Origin: Cristatella mucedo
Lineage: Eukaryota > Bryozoa > Phylactolaemata > Cristatellidae
DNA length: 64,000 bases
Direction: 5' to 3'
Assembly (NCBI GenBank): GCA_009760855.2
Contig: WPIO01000001.1
Location: 12,378,501 to 12,442,500 of the forward strand
A program made the position numbers and the translations under genes. The notes beneath the pieces were generated by a model, which saw only the letters and a program-made list of their open reading frames with translations, made no database searches and was not told the origin of the DNA. This document shows, in pieces, positions 33,561 through 47,135 of this stretch; position 1 is the first letter of the stretch; each line of letters starts with the position of its first letter.

Positions 33561-34789
33561 TTTATTTTATATGGCCACTAGCCATGTTATCAAGTCGATT
33601 ATATCGAGTGGTCGCACATCACAAGCATTACAATCGCCATAAAAATGGTATTCGGATAGGCATGGCGTTTCTCAAAGGATTTGTCAAGAGACGACCATCA
33701 CAGATGATTCCCGGCGAAAGGCTATGCTTATAAGCAGCATCCCGGGTAATGACCATTTCCATTCTTAAGATGGAGGTAGCTCCGGGAAACCAGCGGATGT
33801 ATTGCTAGAGGGTATTGTTGCACTTGCCAGGAGAATTTTTTCTATTACTTCTGCTTCTCTGTTTGATCTGTGCTATAAAAGCGATATGTATTCCTGCACA
33901 GGTCCCATCTGTACGAGCTTTGCTGCCGAATTGAGTAAAGGAGACGAATGCTTTGCCATCTGACGTATGTGGACCACAGATATCGGTGCTTCCCTCAGTA
34001 GTGCCTGTTTCAGCCTTTCAGCCACTCTGCCCATTGACTGCTACACACATCGTTGTGGCAATGGCAACGGTGAGCTTATGCGTGGAACAAGCACTTCGTC
34101 ACCCGAAGCATCGGAATTACAAACTTTGGTTGCATACTCAGGGTTAGATGCTGTATCATTGGTGCCTGTCAATTGCTACACGTTCGTTGATCACCAGTGC
34201 ACAGGCGAAATCTTTAGGGCCGAGGAAGATAAGGCTGTTCATAGCATACCTTCAGCGTTGCCCAATGAATCTCCAGCTGCAAGTTTCAGTGGTACCCTCA
34301 TTATTGCCAGAGTCATCTCCTGTGCCTAAGTGTTTTAACGTATGCGGCTGTGACGCAGGTAGACCTAATATCATACACGGTTGAAACTCGCCAGACTACA
34401 GCAGGAGCACAGACAGAGTTGTCATCAAAAGTAGCTATTCCCAAAAAAAGATGGAGCTCCCAGTTGCATCTTGAATCGAATGCTAGAGCCTTTAATCCAA
34501 GCGTGCCTAGCACTTATCGTTCCACCTGCAAGCTCTGCTCTTACACTATGTGGCTGAGCCAGACAACTTCTCGGACATTCCAAGGAGGCGAAAGAGCAGA
34601 GACGACCATTCTGTACCTTCACGGAAAAAGAGGCCCGCTGGTATTTCAGTTTCTCGAATAAGCCCCGGAAACATAGTCCCCATCCTTTTTCTGTTATACT
34701 GCCTTTCTCCACAATGTTCAAAAGTCAAGTATATCCTGCTTAATGCACTGGCCATACTCCTCTGAGTATGCTTCCGTGTACTATTTACA
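33561..34789. other. No gene recognised
   Basis: Overlapping ORFs of 60-120 codons occur on both strands (for example 33967-34329 and 34350-34661). None shows a motif I recognise. Confidence 0.35.
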
Positions 34790-35793
34790 TTTGTCAAGAC
34801 TATCAAGGGTATGGACACTTTGAGGGACATTGTGCATCCAATTATGTTGGTATAGTTCTCTATGAAAGCCTGAAAGCCAGATGGGCAGAGTTTTCAGCAC
34901 AGTGATTGCCCAGAAGGCTGTGAACCTGTGCAATAAAACTCTTCGCTGCTGCTCTTTGTCGGCTTCTTGGCCAGTTCGGCACACTGTATGCTGTTCTTTA
35001 TCAACGGTCCACCGAAGAAATTAGCTCCGACCTTTGCCTCCGGCAGCTTCGGAAATGCATGTTGTAGGTGCTGAAGGGCTACTTTCTCATCGTCTAGAAC
35101 CGTGACAGATTACTCGATGAGGCCTAAATTGATGTACAGTAGTGATATCGGCACCTTCCGATGGTCTACCAGCAGCTCCCACTTAACGATGTTCTTTACT
35201 GCAAAGAACTTGTTCATTTGTGGCCACTCCCGTTTGTATAAGATGGGTTAGCGTTCCGAAGTAACACGCAAAAAGAAAGCGTAGCAACTTCATGAAATCC
35301 CCTTACAAAACCATCGGAAATAAAACAATTTTGAAGTGGCTCATGACCTCCCAGCTATTGTCGCCATGCTTCAAGACACCCAGCAACATCTTGACACTGG
35401 TATAGTCCTTGGAAGAGACGGATACTGGTTTCCGTTATGAAGCATTACGGATTTGAGGCTCCTGGATGAACTGCCTGTGAGAAGAAACCATTTATTCGGG
35501 TTACAAGTGATTTCTTTAGCCTCGACCAGACCAGGCACTTTGTTGCAGAAGCATAGACCACTATGCCGACAGAAGAACTTGATAAAAGTTGCTTTTCTGT
35601 TACTTCCTCTCTTCTTAAGCCCAAATGTCAGAAGTTCAGCATTTGACTTGGTACGGCCGAGGTTTCCGATCATATCGTTGAGGTCATTCTGGTTGGAGCA
35701 GTTAGCCAGTCTCTCCTCACTCGCATATGTGAAACTAGAATCTGGATCCGAAATATCTTCCTCGTTGTCTGACTTGCTGATCTCTTGTGACAC
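34790..35793 (-). pseudogene. Decayed copy of a multicopy animal protein family, probably mobile-element borne
   Basis: The minus strand starts with an open 140-residue frame (35371-35793). It contains NDLNDMIGNLGRTKSNAELL, then FCNKVPGLVEA and SLKSVMLHNGNQYPSLPRTI. Downstream, in shifted frames, follow WPQMNKFFAVKN, LLYINLGLIE and AFPKLPEAKV (35050-35220), then GCTMSLKV near 34830. From memory this series matches a family of roughly 700-900 residue proteins present in very many copies in cnidarians, molluscs and insects and suspected to be transposon-derived; I cannot name it. At least three frameshifts and several stops break this copy. Confidence 0.55.
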
Positions 35794-38689
35794 GATGTCC
35801 GACCCCTCTCCAGCTGGATGGCCCGACAGAAAGCCTAGGCCATAGCGGCACGGAGGAGGGGCACGGGGGAGGGGTACGATACATGAGGCACACTTGCCTG
35901 TCCGACGTTTCGAAGGGCTTACAGCATGCAGAAGTAGCAGTTGCTCGAGTGGTCAGTCGGTTCCTGCCAAATTCTTGGGATAGCAAACTGCATGGCCCTC
36001 TTTTCTCCCATACACCAGCCTTGTGAGCGTGTCGGAATTATATGGATGAAAAATAACACTGCTTCAATTACCTAGTATTGAGCAAGAAATTCCATCTAGC
36101 GAGCAGCAACTTTTCACTTTACCTGGAAGAGCTCTCTTGGAGTGTGTGCATGCGAAATGAGGTGCCCAGAACTTGTCTTGATTCCCAGCAAGCATGCTGA
36201 GGTATGCTTTGTAAGCTTCACACATCTTAAAAAACTCTTAAAGTGTGTACACTTTTCCTCCTTTCTTGAAAAAAGCGATCAACACATGTAGCTAAATGCA
36301 TCTACGAGGTGCAAATAATCTCTTTATGCAATCTTAATCAGCTATGGCTGTTCCCATTCTCTTATCTGCAATAATACAAAGTAAAATTGTTGCTTAAATC
36401 ACCTGCTCTATTACAATTCTATGGCTACTCGTGTTCGACAGCGTTAATTCGGGCAGTGGCACAATGCATGCTATGAATGCAAACCTGGTTTCAACCACAT
36501 GCCTGTAAGCAAAGCCAGAAAAGTTCAAAATATCATTTATTTGACCATAGCGGCCAAGTTTTCTAAAAGTAATAGCTCTTTTCTATTTATCTAAGGAATA
36601 AGAAATTCGGAAAACGCTTTTTGTAACCCAGGACTAAAAAATTAGGACCATATTAGACAATATAATTAATATTGCTGCTACAAGACTCCTTCATGTATAC
36701 GCGGTTTTTCCCGAAATCTGGATGTGCCTAGGCACTCCCCGTGTACAGGCAATCAGGCAGTGCAGGGCTGCCCCGGCTGACCTTTTCAAGAACACAGATC
36801 CAAAAGTGAGGATACGAAGGCCAGCCATCATATGCTTGCCTTGGACCATGGAGTAGTATTTGGATTCAACTATATGCTGGTGATAAGCGTGGCTTCCAAT
36901 AGCCTGGTATTTTCGGACGCAAATTCAGCCTCGGGGATACAGTCCACAGCCTTCCAAGCTGTCGACTGCGCAAGCATGAGCAGCATCGTGCAGGTTTTTG
37001 CTATCCACCCCTTTCTATTTGATGCACAACAGCAAGCTCGCGAAACTCAGACTGATGCTCGAATGCTCAACTGTTGGCAGCAGCACATTCAGGTGTTGAG
37101 ATTTAAAAGTGCTCAGAAAGCAATGCATTGACATATATCCCATCAATACATTTTGCAACGCTCGACCGGAGTGCTCAACGACTGGTCAGCGAATCGTGCC
37201 TTGATGGGGAACAGCAATCGTACTCGAACTGCGCATTCTGCGATGTTGCACGACGGGCACCAAGCTGCCGTTTAAGGCAGCTGTCAAGGTCTCCTAGTTG
37301 CGTTTCATGCTTGCAACTAAGGTCAGGTGGTCTCTGATTACAGCCAGAATAAAGTGAAAACCACAGTTCTCTTGTCAATTTTCCCATGACATGTTTGGCC
37401 CACATTTACCAGTGCATTCTCGATCTTAGCACAAGCACATGACAGCTGTCACAGGGTGCAGCTGCAGCTGCTAGTGCTCATTCGGGTATCAGCTATTACA
37501 CAGGTGTGGCTCACAGCCTGATCGGTCACCAATCAGCAAACAAAAAACCCCCACCTGATCCAACCTAATCACACAATTGATCTTTGAACGACTTGGCACG
37601 TCAGCTCAGGCTGCTTGTATTTGTTAACAGGCGCCTCACCGGCCAGCCACGAACTAACTTCTAGCCGCTCACCTCACGTACTCTCAGCTAGTTGAAAATG
37701 CAAGTCATTCAAAATGCACGACTGTGCCAGATTCTCAGTCAATGGTAGGCTTTAATTAAACTAAATCAGTTCTATTTGCCGAATCCTTCATTGGCCGGAT
37801 TGTACGAGCATTGCTCGATTGCCTTCAATGCTTCATCGACCAAAGCATGACAAGCTCCTGGGCTTCTTCTCATTCAGTCTCTGTCACTGAGCTCCAGCAG
37901 CCTGAGGACCCCAGTGCTGAGTGCCCGCCCATAGATTACTGACGGCTGCTGCTGGGCTTTGTGTACGGTCACAAATTTCTGTGGGAGTCTTGAAAAGGAC
38001 ATGTCAAAAGTGGCTCCAAGAGACAGATTGAAAGAACCGTCCATTACATGCAGGCTCCAAGACTCGGCGATAGATAGTTGCAGCACTTGTGTGTGGCTGG
38101 CGTTTAAAGTTTGAAAGAGTACATAATGAACACGTGCAACCAATGCTACTGAGTCCTTTTACTGACTACGTAGAATTGTACCGCGTATTGTTTAAAAGCT
38201 ATGTGCCATAGCAAAGCTGCTAGCAGACGACTGGTAAATGATGGGAGCACTTACCTGCAGCACCAATTACCTCTGCCTATAAGTAACCCCAGTGAAGTTA
38301 AGCCAGGCCGCAACAGGGCATGCCCCTCAAGATACAACGGCATCTTTGTCCAGACCTGATCGGCTTCACACTCAGCTGCTGCACATTGAAATCGAGACCA
38401 CGAGTAATGAACCTATTCATTCATCGCAGTTGTGCACCTGTTTAGGTCAGGTCAAGAGGTACTTATCGGTTGAATGGCTGTCCCTCCCCATTTCAGAAAC
38501 CTGACACCTGATCAGAGTTCTTTTAGCATGTGGCGAAGAGAACGGCATTGCACGCCTCGTCTCGGCAGACATTTCGACCGGCTATAGGCAAACAATCTAT
38601 GCTCAGCCATAAATTAAGCAAATTAAAGCCCATACCCCAGCTCACAGCTAATCAAGTTGATATCAGAGTAATAATATTCAGGATAAATA
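35794..38689. other. No gene recognised
   Basis: About 2.9 kb without a supported feature. ORFs such as 35787-36026 and 36832-37131 show no motif. Confidence 0.35.
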
Positions 38690-38965
38690 GGTCTTTTTGT
38701 ATAATGCTAACGGAACTTAACCTCAATCCAGGCACTTTACAGCTTGCTGCAAGAGAATCAATACCCACGACGTTAGTGAAATGCACGGTTTTAGAGCAAA
38801 CAACTATCCTGAGTAGGCCAGCGTGGTAAAGCAAACATAAAGACACTTACGGATACGGATGTGAGTTATACCTCTGTCCAGTAGCAAGCACTGAATGATG
38901 CATATGTATGTATGCACTCAAAGCACACCGGAACCAGAAAGACAAGTTCGCTGCGGCAAAGAAAA
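38690..38965 (-). repeat. Dispersed repeat E with LINE-like 3' end, copy 1
   Basis: The first 60 bp (CCAGGCACTTTACAGCTTGC, GCAAGAGAATCAATA) resemble the LINE tail in minus orientation. The far end (CAAAGCACACCGGAACCAGA) matches the far end of the copy at 53630-53930. Confidence 0.45.
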
Positions 38966-41440
38966 GCTAGCTGACAGTTACAGGTGCATCTTTAGCCGAG
39001 AATTGAAAGATGAATCCAAAAGCCTTCGGTCAGAATTGCAGGTTAACGGACAGGAACATTGTCACCGGTGAGTGCAATTTCTATCCTACACAGACAGCAA
39101 TACGTCACCAGGTGTGCTATTTGTGTCTGCTTGCTCTAAAAGAAGACCACACACACGCACGCACGCACGCACGCACGCACGCACACCTTCAGGAGGCATG
39201 ATATTTTAAACGGGGCTCTTGAATGAGTAACTCTTTATTTCACTTTGCGGTGTACTCTTAAGAACTTAAGAATGGTATTACTCAAAATGAAAAAGGACTC
39301 GGTTCTATAAGCATCACAACGGATGGCATGAATACTGATAGCTTTATAACTGGCAGGGCAGCTTGGTCCAAATCCATCTTTTCTTAGTCTTATTTATATT
39401 AAGATAGACTGTGATAGATGTATAGCACCTCAGTCTGGCAAACAGGATTGATCAAACCAGCAGCACAATCAAAACAGTTTGGACAGTTTGGATCTGAGCA
39501 GGTTTATCTACCGTGCATCTACCATCTTTTGTAGGATCTGGATTGGGATGACGAGAAAGGTTTTTTGGATTATCAAATTTATGTGGATTGTTGAATATGC
39601 ATTTGTGCTAGCTTAAAGTGGTAGCTGTGACCTCCATCTGTCAATAAACGTTTGTAGAAGTAATCTCTTAAAGCAAGCCAATTATGCTAAGGAGTATGAC
39701 TGAACTTACCTTCATGCACCAGCAATAATGTAAAGAGGAGGTACTCACTGTGAGCTCAAGCCTTCTCGATTCTTCTTAGCAATATCAAGTTGCTCAATTA
39801 AAATTTTGTATTCAGAAGTGATTATTGTTATTGTATAATGAATTCGTATCACTTGATAATATGGACTATGTTGGAATGCGTATACTTTTGCTACTTCGAG
39901 ATTGCCGTGACCATGTCGACTTCGAGCAACGATTTCTGAATGGCAGAATTGAGGTCGGATCAAGATAGGAAATTGATCCACTTTTGTAGGATCGGATGGG
40001 ATGCTTAGCCGTCATGAATTAGGACGCTTGCCACTTTATAGCAATTGGCAAGCACGAGTGCTGGACTAAATGGAATACGACGCTGACGGGAAATGCCTTC
40101 TTGGCAGCCCTTCTGTCAGCTGTCTGCTACAGCGGATGCTCCTCCTAACTAGCTGGTGCCCTATCCCAAACCAGACAACTATGCCAAGGTCATGTCCAAA
40201 CAGATAATCTTAATCTTTTGAGGCAACTAAGACACCCAAAGACAGCCAGGACTCTGGCCATGGTCTCTCGGAAAAAATTAAAGGAAGGTTTACAGGAAGT
40301 AGTAGGCTTAGCAGGCAGCCTCACAGGGCGAAGAATGGCCCGAAATCATTGATCCTACGTTTTAGCCTTCAAAACCGGAGCTGCGTTGTGGTTACTCATT
40401 ATCAACTGAAATAGCTGCCAGACCTCTAGGGCTCGGCCATTTGCACTGGCCGGCCATGAGTACCGCACGAAATTTAGTACAATACTTTAAGGTACTTTTA
40501 CAGAGTGAGGCTAACCCTATTTTGCTTTAATCAGAACTAAAAAAAAGGGACTTCTAGAGCAGCATGCCCTATGTGTCCACGTTAAGAGTCGGTTTCCGGA
40601 AGATGCAATCTCATTTCTAGGGGGTCATCCAGAGGGACTCAGGTAGATCTTTTAAAATAGTGTCAAGGTAGGCCAGCCTAACGGCTCGTTTGGTATGAAG
40701 CTCCAGGCTCTCCAGATTTTGGTGCAAATTTTGATGCAGACCAGTCTATGCAAACCCGAAAGATGGGCATAACTTAGGAGAGGCTCGGCATCAGGCTCTA
40801 CGGATAATAAGGCCCGCATGCTTTTTTCGGAGAAGCCTCGGGGCTCTCTCTGCTGGGCTGTGAGCTTATGGCATGCAGATTCGAGGTGGAGGTCCTCCAG
40901 AGTGGCCGATCCCATTCATTTTTAGATAGAGGAGTAAATAGACGTGCAGACGAGCAACTATCCGCGGGCGCTACTTCGGTCTCCCCAAACGACCTCTGGT
41001 CATTTCTTTTAGATGGGACCCGCACAAGCTTCCGGGCCACACGCGTCTTCCGAAGCAGAACTTCGGGCCATGGAAAGACCATAAATTGTGGGGTGCCCCT
41101 ATTTTTTTTAGATGCGGCTCAAGAGTGTCTCCAACTGCACACTATTCAGGTATTCAGGCTTCGTTTGTTTTTAGAGGAGGAGGAGGAGGAGGAGGGGTCT
41201 GCCTCTGAATAGGGCTAACGGCCTTGAGGGACCTAAATAGCAATAACAGGAAGGAACCCCTTCAGTGCGGCCAAGGTAGCTCTGCGACGTCACATTTCAT
41301 GCGACTTACGACCACGCCCCTGCTCCAGCTCAAGTTGTGCTCCTTGCCGAGAAAAATAGTGCACTGCGGGCTTGCTCACGGCGCTCCCATGCGCCACCCC
41401 TTTGCTTGGCTCTGAACCGGACCTATTTGATCACTTACAG
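38966..41440. other. No gene recognised; short microsatellites
   Basis: A (CACG)n run lies at about 39155-39184 and a (GGA)n run at about 41176-41195. ORFs at 40798-41212 on both strands have no recognisable motif. Confidence 0.35.
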
Positions 41441-41635
41441 GAATAATAAATAAATAAATAAATGCTAGCTGATTTAACAGCCTCTTTTGTATAGCGACAG
41501 ATGAGCCTTTCCGGCTATCACCACCGCTTGCAGTGGCGATAAAAGATCGCCCACGGCAGGATTTGAGCCCATGACCTCGGGGCCGAGGTCGTGAAAAGCA
41601 ACCGCCTTACCTAGTGAGCCATTACGGCTCACACA
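41441..41635 (-). mobile_element. tRNA-derived SINE, family B
   Basis: A minus-strand full copy with an AAATA-rich end, GCTGATTTAACAGCCTCTTT, the ACGACCTCGG-type inverted repeat and GGTAAGGCGGTTGC on the reverse strand. Confidence 0.85.
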
Positions 41636-42449
41636 GCACCTACTCCCTTACAAACTGCTACTTCGCAATACTACTCGGTTATTGCAATCACTTTTGAAGC
41701 TGTCTTCATCTCACTTCGCCTCACGTACTAGTAACGCGCTGAGTTTGAGCCGTGCGTTTTACGCCTGCGACCGATCTGGCAAAGCGAAATAACATTCTGC
41801 AGATGTTCCGCTGAAGTTCGTGCAGTGCTGGTCAAGTGCTAGCAACTTATTGTCGCTTTTCTTTAAACACCTTATATCAACCTAAGATAGTCCACGGTTG
41901 AATTGACACTAACAATTACCAGGCTGCTTGCAGTGCCAAAAGTGGTGCTTATGGCAAGATGCCAACTTCGCGGATACTCCCGAAATTCCGTCCACCACTA
42001 CCCCATAGAGGCTGAGCAACAAGCCAGCGCCTGTGAGCTTCGCTAAAAGAATGACCGACTTTTGGTTTCACTTACGTCCTCTTTCGCTCTCTTGAATTTT
42101 ATCGGCACTCCTTACCAGCGGCTCTGATTGTGATCCTGCCTACTTGAAGCGATTCCACCGAAAGGTAGGAAGTGGCTATGCAAATTACACCAGGTGTTCC
42201 TGTCGTCACAAATAGTAGAGGAATGCCGGTCGAGGTCAACTAATATCAGGCGCGTGTGCAGTTTGCCGTAGCTTGTCGAGCAGTTGCCCTGTCACCTGCT
42301 GACACCGCTATGTCATAGTCTGATAAAAAAAAACAACAGTCAGGTTTCTGAAGCTTCCGAATTATTTGTTTTGCCAGCGAATTTTATTCGCTGGCAAATT
42401 CGGATGCGGGAGCGCCGTTGCACAACCAGAGCAAAGCAGTCAGCAAATC
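41636..42449. other. No gene recognised
   Basis: A small palindrome (GCCAGCGAATTTTATTCGCTGGC) lies at about 42374. No other feature is supported. Confidence 0.35.
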
Positions 42450-42915
42450 ATCAGGTTGTTATGACCGCGAAACTCTCGCTAGCTCGGCTTAGCTGCACAA
42501 TGCTGCGAAGACCTGAGGCTAGAAATACGCCAACGGTAAAACACATCGATCAATATTCCGTACGCAGCACTAGCAATAACGTCGTATTAGTAAAAGCACA
42601 ACAGCAGCCTGTATTCTACACCTGATATAACAGGGTGACATCCTGCTGACTTGCTAACAGGCTCACAGTAGCCCACGCTAAGCGCTAGACTCATCGACCG
42701 GCAGACCGTTGCTCCAAGACCACGACTGCAGTCAGGCACAAACAAGCCTATATAGCAGCCAGGTCATACGTCACAATAATCACTATCATTCATAGTAGTG
42801 CTCATAAGCCCCAACTTTTTGCGGCCGTCTCATAAGCGCCCCAACTCAGCGGCAAAGCTCATAGCTCTCAATCGAGGCTCAGCTGACAAGCTCATAATAG
42901 CTGGCGTTATAAAGT
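42450..42915 (-). repeat. Dispersed repeat D, copy 2
   Basis: The reverse complement aligns over its length with 19001-19515, including TATTATGAGCTTG, CAACGGTCTGCCGGTCG and TCGCGGTCATAACAAC. The divergence is substantial and there is no open frame. Confidence 0.6.
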
Positions 42916-43249
42916 GCATGTGCAATCGCAGACTGAAATAAATATTAGCATAACAAACAATCTCGCGATGACTGGTGCCTTTCGGCAGGCTACCAATTGT
43001 ACAGCTGCAAGACTCTAACCCGTGCATTTGAAAAGCTTTAAGTCAACTAAAACGCTGTCCGTGAACCAGGTGTTCAGAACTTTATCAGAGACGACCGAAC
43101 CCACCAGACCCCTGCCTCTCTGCTTGCACTAAATGGCTTAAGGCAGCTGCCTTTTGCACTCGCCTGATATCTATCGGCTCACAACTAACATCTGCTAAAA
43201 ATATATCTCTCTTTATTTCTGACTATGTGGTTACGTTAAAACGCAACTG
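42916..43249. other. No gene; possible SINE remnant near 42965-43030
   Basis: The stretch CGGCAGGCTACCAATTGTAC followed by CAAGACTCTAACCCGTG resembles part of a family C SINE, too degraded to define. Confidence 0.3.
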
Positions 43250-43415
43250 CTTGTTACAGCATTTGGTGGGTCTTTGTGATTCGTCCTATGTGTGCATGTA
43301 CCTGCTTGCGGATGTTACCACCAATCATTTGGTGACACTTTCTGTACAGCATCTGTATAGTGCCTAGAAAGATATTCAGTTCCCTGAGGGTGCCATAAAA
43401 ATGTATTATTATTGT
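43250..43415 (+). mobile_element. LINE 3' tail
   Basis: Contains GGGTCTTTGTGATTCGTCC, the AGTGCCTAGAAAGATATTCA tail and a short ATT-rich end, as in the other LINE copies. Confidence 0.65.
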
Positions 43416-44189
43416 TATAAAGTCAGGAATGTCTGTTCCTTCCACTAGCAGTCCAAAGCACAGCAGACATAGCACTCTTGAGCCGAGGCGTCTACAATAC
43501 ACAGTACAAAATTCGCGGTGGAAATAGCTCGCCATTTTAGGACACACTCGATCAAATATTCTCCCACGAGTGCATGCAGACAAATCAAATTCTGCATATG
43601 ATGACCACTTCGCAGATCTCACTCAGTCAGCAGCCTCAGTGTCCTCTATGATATCCAGAATCATCGGCGAATCGCAAAACCTAAAGACCATTGACATTGA
43701 CGCTGTCCACACACAGAAATATTCACCTTGCCCCTGGTGCTCAAACCTCCTTCCGATCTGTAATCGCTACCGTAATCTGTACCTGTAATGCCACTACCAC
43801 GACACTAACTAATGTTCTCGACGAGTTTGCTCCTCTGACTAAGCACACTGTACGCTCTTGCTCAAATTTACTCAGATTTACTGTAGAAATTAACCTGTCT
43901 AAAGCACGAAGAAGCTTAGAAAAGATCAGGAACGACTCTTCATCGACTGGCATACGAGGACTACTGTAGATCGTACCAATATATCCTATCTAAAGCCAAG
44001 CTCAGCATCTACAATAAATAATCGAATCACACATGCAGAATCCAAAAATGCTTATGTCGACCGTCAACCACCTTTTCAACAGAAACCAGGTCAGCTCCTT
44101 CTCTAGAGAGTCTTATGGATACTAAGCAGATCGCTGTTCTAGATTCTTTGTCAGCAAGATATCTACGATATGAGAGTAATCTCTCTCTC

Positions 44190-44308
<119 letters not shown>

Positions 44309-45796
44309 GCAACATCCCCACTAGGCTGCTTTCCCTCAATGCTCTGCAGTATATAAATATCCAACTACAAGCCTGCCATTAGTGACCGCATCTCAAAGTT
44401 CATCATCCAGTCTAGAAATAATACCAGCCCTCTAGATGCTATACTCATGGTTCTCCTCCTGCTATGCAAGATTTGCTGCTTCCCTGCATGCCTAACTTAA
44501 TAAATACGTCCTTAACCTCAGTCTTGCCCCTTGATCTTTCAAAGAGGCTGTTGTTAGGCGACCCTGTAAGAAGGCAAAGCTATACAACGAGAACTACAGC
44601 AGCTTCCGCCCAGTCTCCCTACGGTCATTCCTATAAAAAAAACATTCAAACAAGTAGCGGCAGACGAGCTAAACTCCTGCAAAAAACTTTAAACTTAGCA
44701 AGTAAGTTACAATCGGGTTTTAGAGCTAATCATATTAAGAGTCAGCATTGGATTGGGTTTGTACCTTCTCAGGAATGCAGACTTAGCTAAAGCCTCTCTG
44801 CTTGTTCTGCCAGATCTTTCGGCCTTGATGTTCGATACTATTGATCGCCCCATGTCTTTCTCGAGCATCCTGGGTTTCTTATTATTTGCATCAATGGCAC
44901 TGCACTGCAATAGTTTAGGTCCTATCTCAGTGGTAGACATCCGAGCGTTGATGTCAGCACGCAGCAAACATCCGAAGAGCCTCTAAAGTTTGGGGGGGGT
45001 GGTGGCAACCCAAGTATCCGGGCTTGGTCCACTTCTTTTCATTTTACACTCTCCCTCATTCTGATATAATCGCCAAACACAATCTAGGCTTTCATTTGAT
45101 GCAGGTGAAACACAACTGCGCTTATGCTTTGATCCATCCCTGTCTTTCAGCTCATCAAACTCTTTCTTGCTCATCAAACTCTCCCTTTCTTCATGAATTG
45201 CTGACATTCGTTTTTGGATGACACCAAACGTTCTCAAATCAAATGCTGATTAAACCGTGGGCAAACTTAGTGTCACTCAGAAATTGGTAAACGGATTGGA
45301 AATCAGAAATCAAGAGATTGGCAATCAGAAATCGGTAAGTAGAAGTGGCAGCTGCTTGAGCGACCACAGAGGTACCAGGTAAATTCTTGAGATAGCAAAC
45401 TTCGTGGCTCTGATTTCATCTCTTTACCACCGAGCAGTGTATCGAAGTCAGGCACTGTCACTCACACTCACTTTTAGGGCCGTTCTCTTATCCCTGCCTG
45501 CCTATCTGAAATACTTTCTAATCGGTATCGAATGCTCTTCTGACTCGAATAGCTTAGCTTTGCCTCCAATCAACCCCAATTCCTTTGGAGGCCATGCTCG
45601 CATATATGCTCTCAAAACTAACTCGCGGCTGACGCCATGACTCACTTATCTTGACCACATTAAAAAAACTAAAAACTTACCTTTTACTCGTGCTTACTCT
45701 GTCTGTGTGAGTTGTTCTTTGTGTACTTATGCATGCTAACACAGTGCATGTTACCCCTAAACATGTATGGCTAACGAGTAATGTATACATATATAG

Positions 45797-45797
45797 T

Positions 45798-45857
<60 letters not shown>
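45797..45857. repeat. (TA)n microsatellite
   Basis: About 30 TA units lie within the 3' part of the LINE. Confidence 0.95.
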
Positions 45858-45859
<2 letters not shown>

Positions 45860-45960
45860 TATTGTTATAGATATATATATTTCCTTCACAGTTTCCTTTC
45901 CGTGCCTAGAGTGAGATTTAGTTCTCTTGGGGAGCTACAAAAATGTCTTGCACCGCATAC

Positions 45961-46955
45961 GTCTCACGCGTTTAAGCAGAAGCTTCAACTGAGTCCTTGT
46001 TGCCCTTTTCTGCATTACATTGGCTGCAGAAGAAGCCAGATGTATCTGCGAGATGCATGCAGCCTCTAGATGCTATCTCAGGAAAATGAATATTGCGCAG
46101 GTGGAACTAAACTGATTCTGGTTGGTTTAAGACTCGAGAATTTCTGCTACTATTTATATTATTAGAAATAAATTATCACTATGGTATTAACAAGTAATTG
46201 TGCAGTATGAATACGTAGGACAACTTATCAATACCATGACTCGACGACTTCGCCTAGTGAGCAACAACGCAGGCTGACACATCAAATAGAATACCTTTGT
46301 CCTTATTTATGACAATTTGATTTAGTTTAATTCCGTTTTAATTTATTTCTGGGATTATGTGGGAAAAATAATTTGTCAAAAAAGACTTTTGTAATTTAAC
46401 ACCACACTTTTTGCCAAATCTGCATCGGTAATGTGATGAAAAATAAGTTTCTTTTTCGTTAATACATGTCCTAGTCATAAAAGCATCATTCATGGGGACT
46501 AACATTCATTTTTTTAGACATTTTAGACATAAGCAATTTGTAATTATTACTTTCTCCGGATGAGAAAATGGTCTAACACAGTTTTAGAGACCCTTTACAT
46601 GGTGGCTCGTAAGTATAAAGTACTAAGGGCCTTGAAAGTAAATATACCTTACGCTAGTGCATCTGTTTTTCACGAGTAGGCTCAAGCGAGTGATGCTGTT
46701 GACTTTAATATTACTCGATAACACTTGCCTCTAGAGACAGTTCACAACTAGATGAAATCAAATATAGATAAACCAATAACTTCTTTTCTTGATAAGTTTT
46801 ATAATTAAGCTATGTGATGGTATCACAGATTTGTAATACTTATTAATAAGTTTTGAATATTCAGTCATTCTTAATGCACTCAGCAAAATGAAGTCTTTGC
46901 TTTGTGAAGAATTTAAAATATCGCGTTGTTTTTTGACATGTGCACATCACTGTCG
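45961..46955. other. No gene recognised, AT-rich
   Basis: No supported feature. Confidence 0.35.
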
Positions 46956-47135
46956 TGCCGTGGTGGTTTGGCCCAGTGGTTAAGGTGCTCTCTTTAAAAG
47001 ATTAAGGTCAAGGTGAATGTATATGATGACCGAGGTCATGAGCTCGAGTCCCGTTGCATATGTGAAGCGCCTGAATAGAGATTAAGTTTTCATAGGGTGC
47101 TATACAAATTAACTTTATTTATTTATTTATATTGG
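46956..47135 (+). mobile_element. tRNA-derived SINE, family A, divergent
   Basis: The head GGTTTGGCCCAGTGGTTAAG, B box GAGCTCGAGTCCC and tail AAGCGCCTGAATAGAGATTA are followed by TTTA repeats. It carries an extra insertion between the A and B boxes compared with the other copies. Confidence 0.8.
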
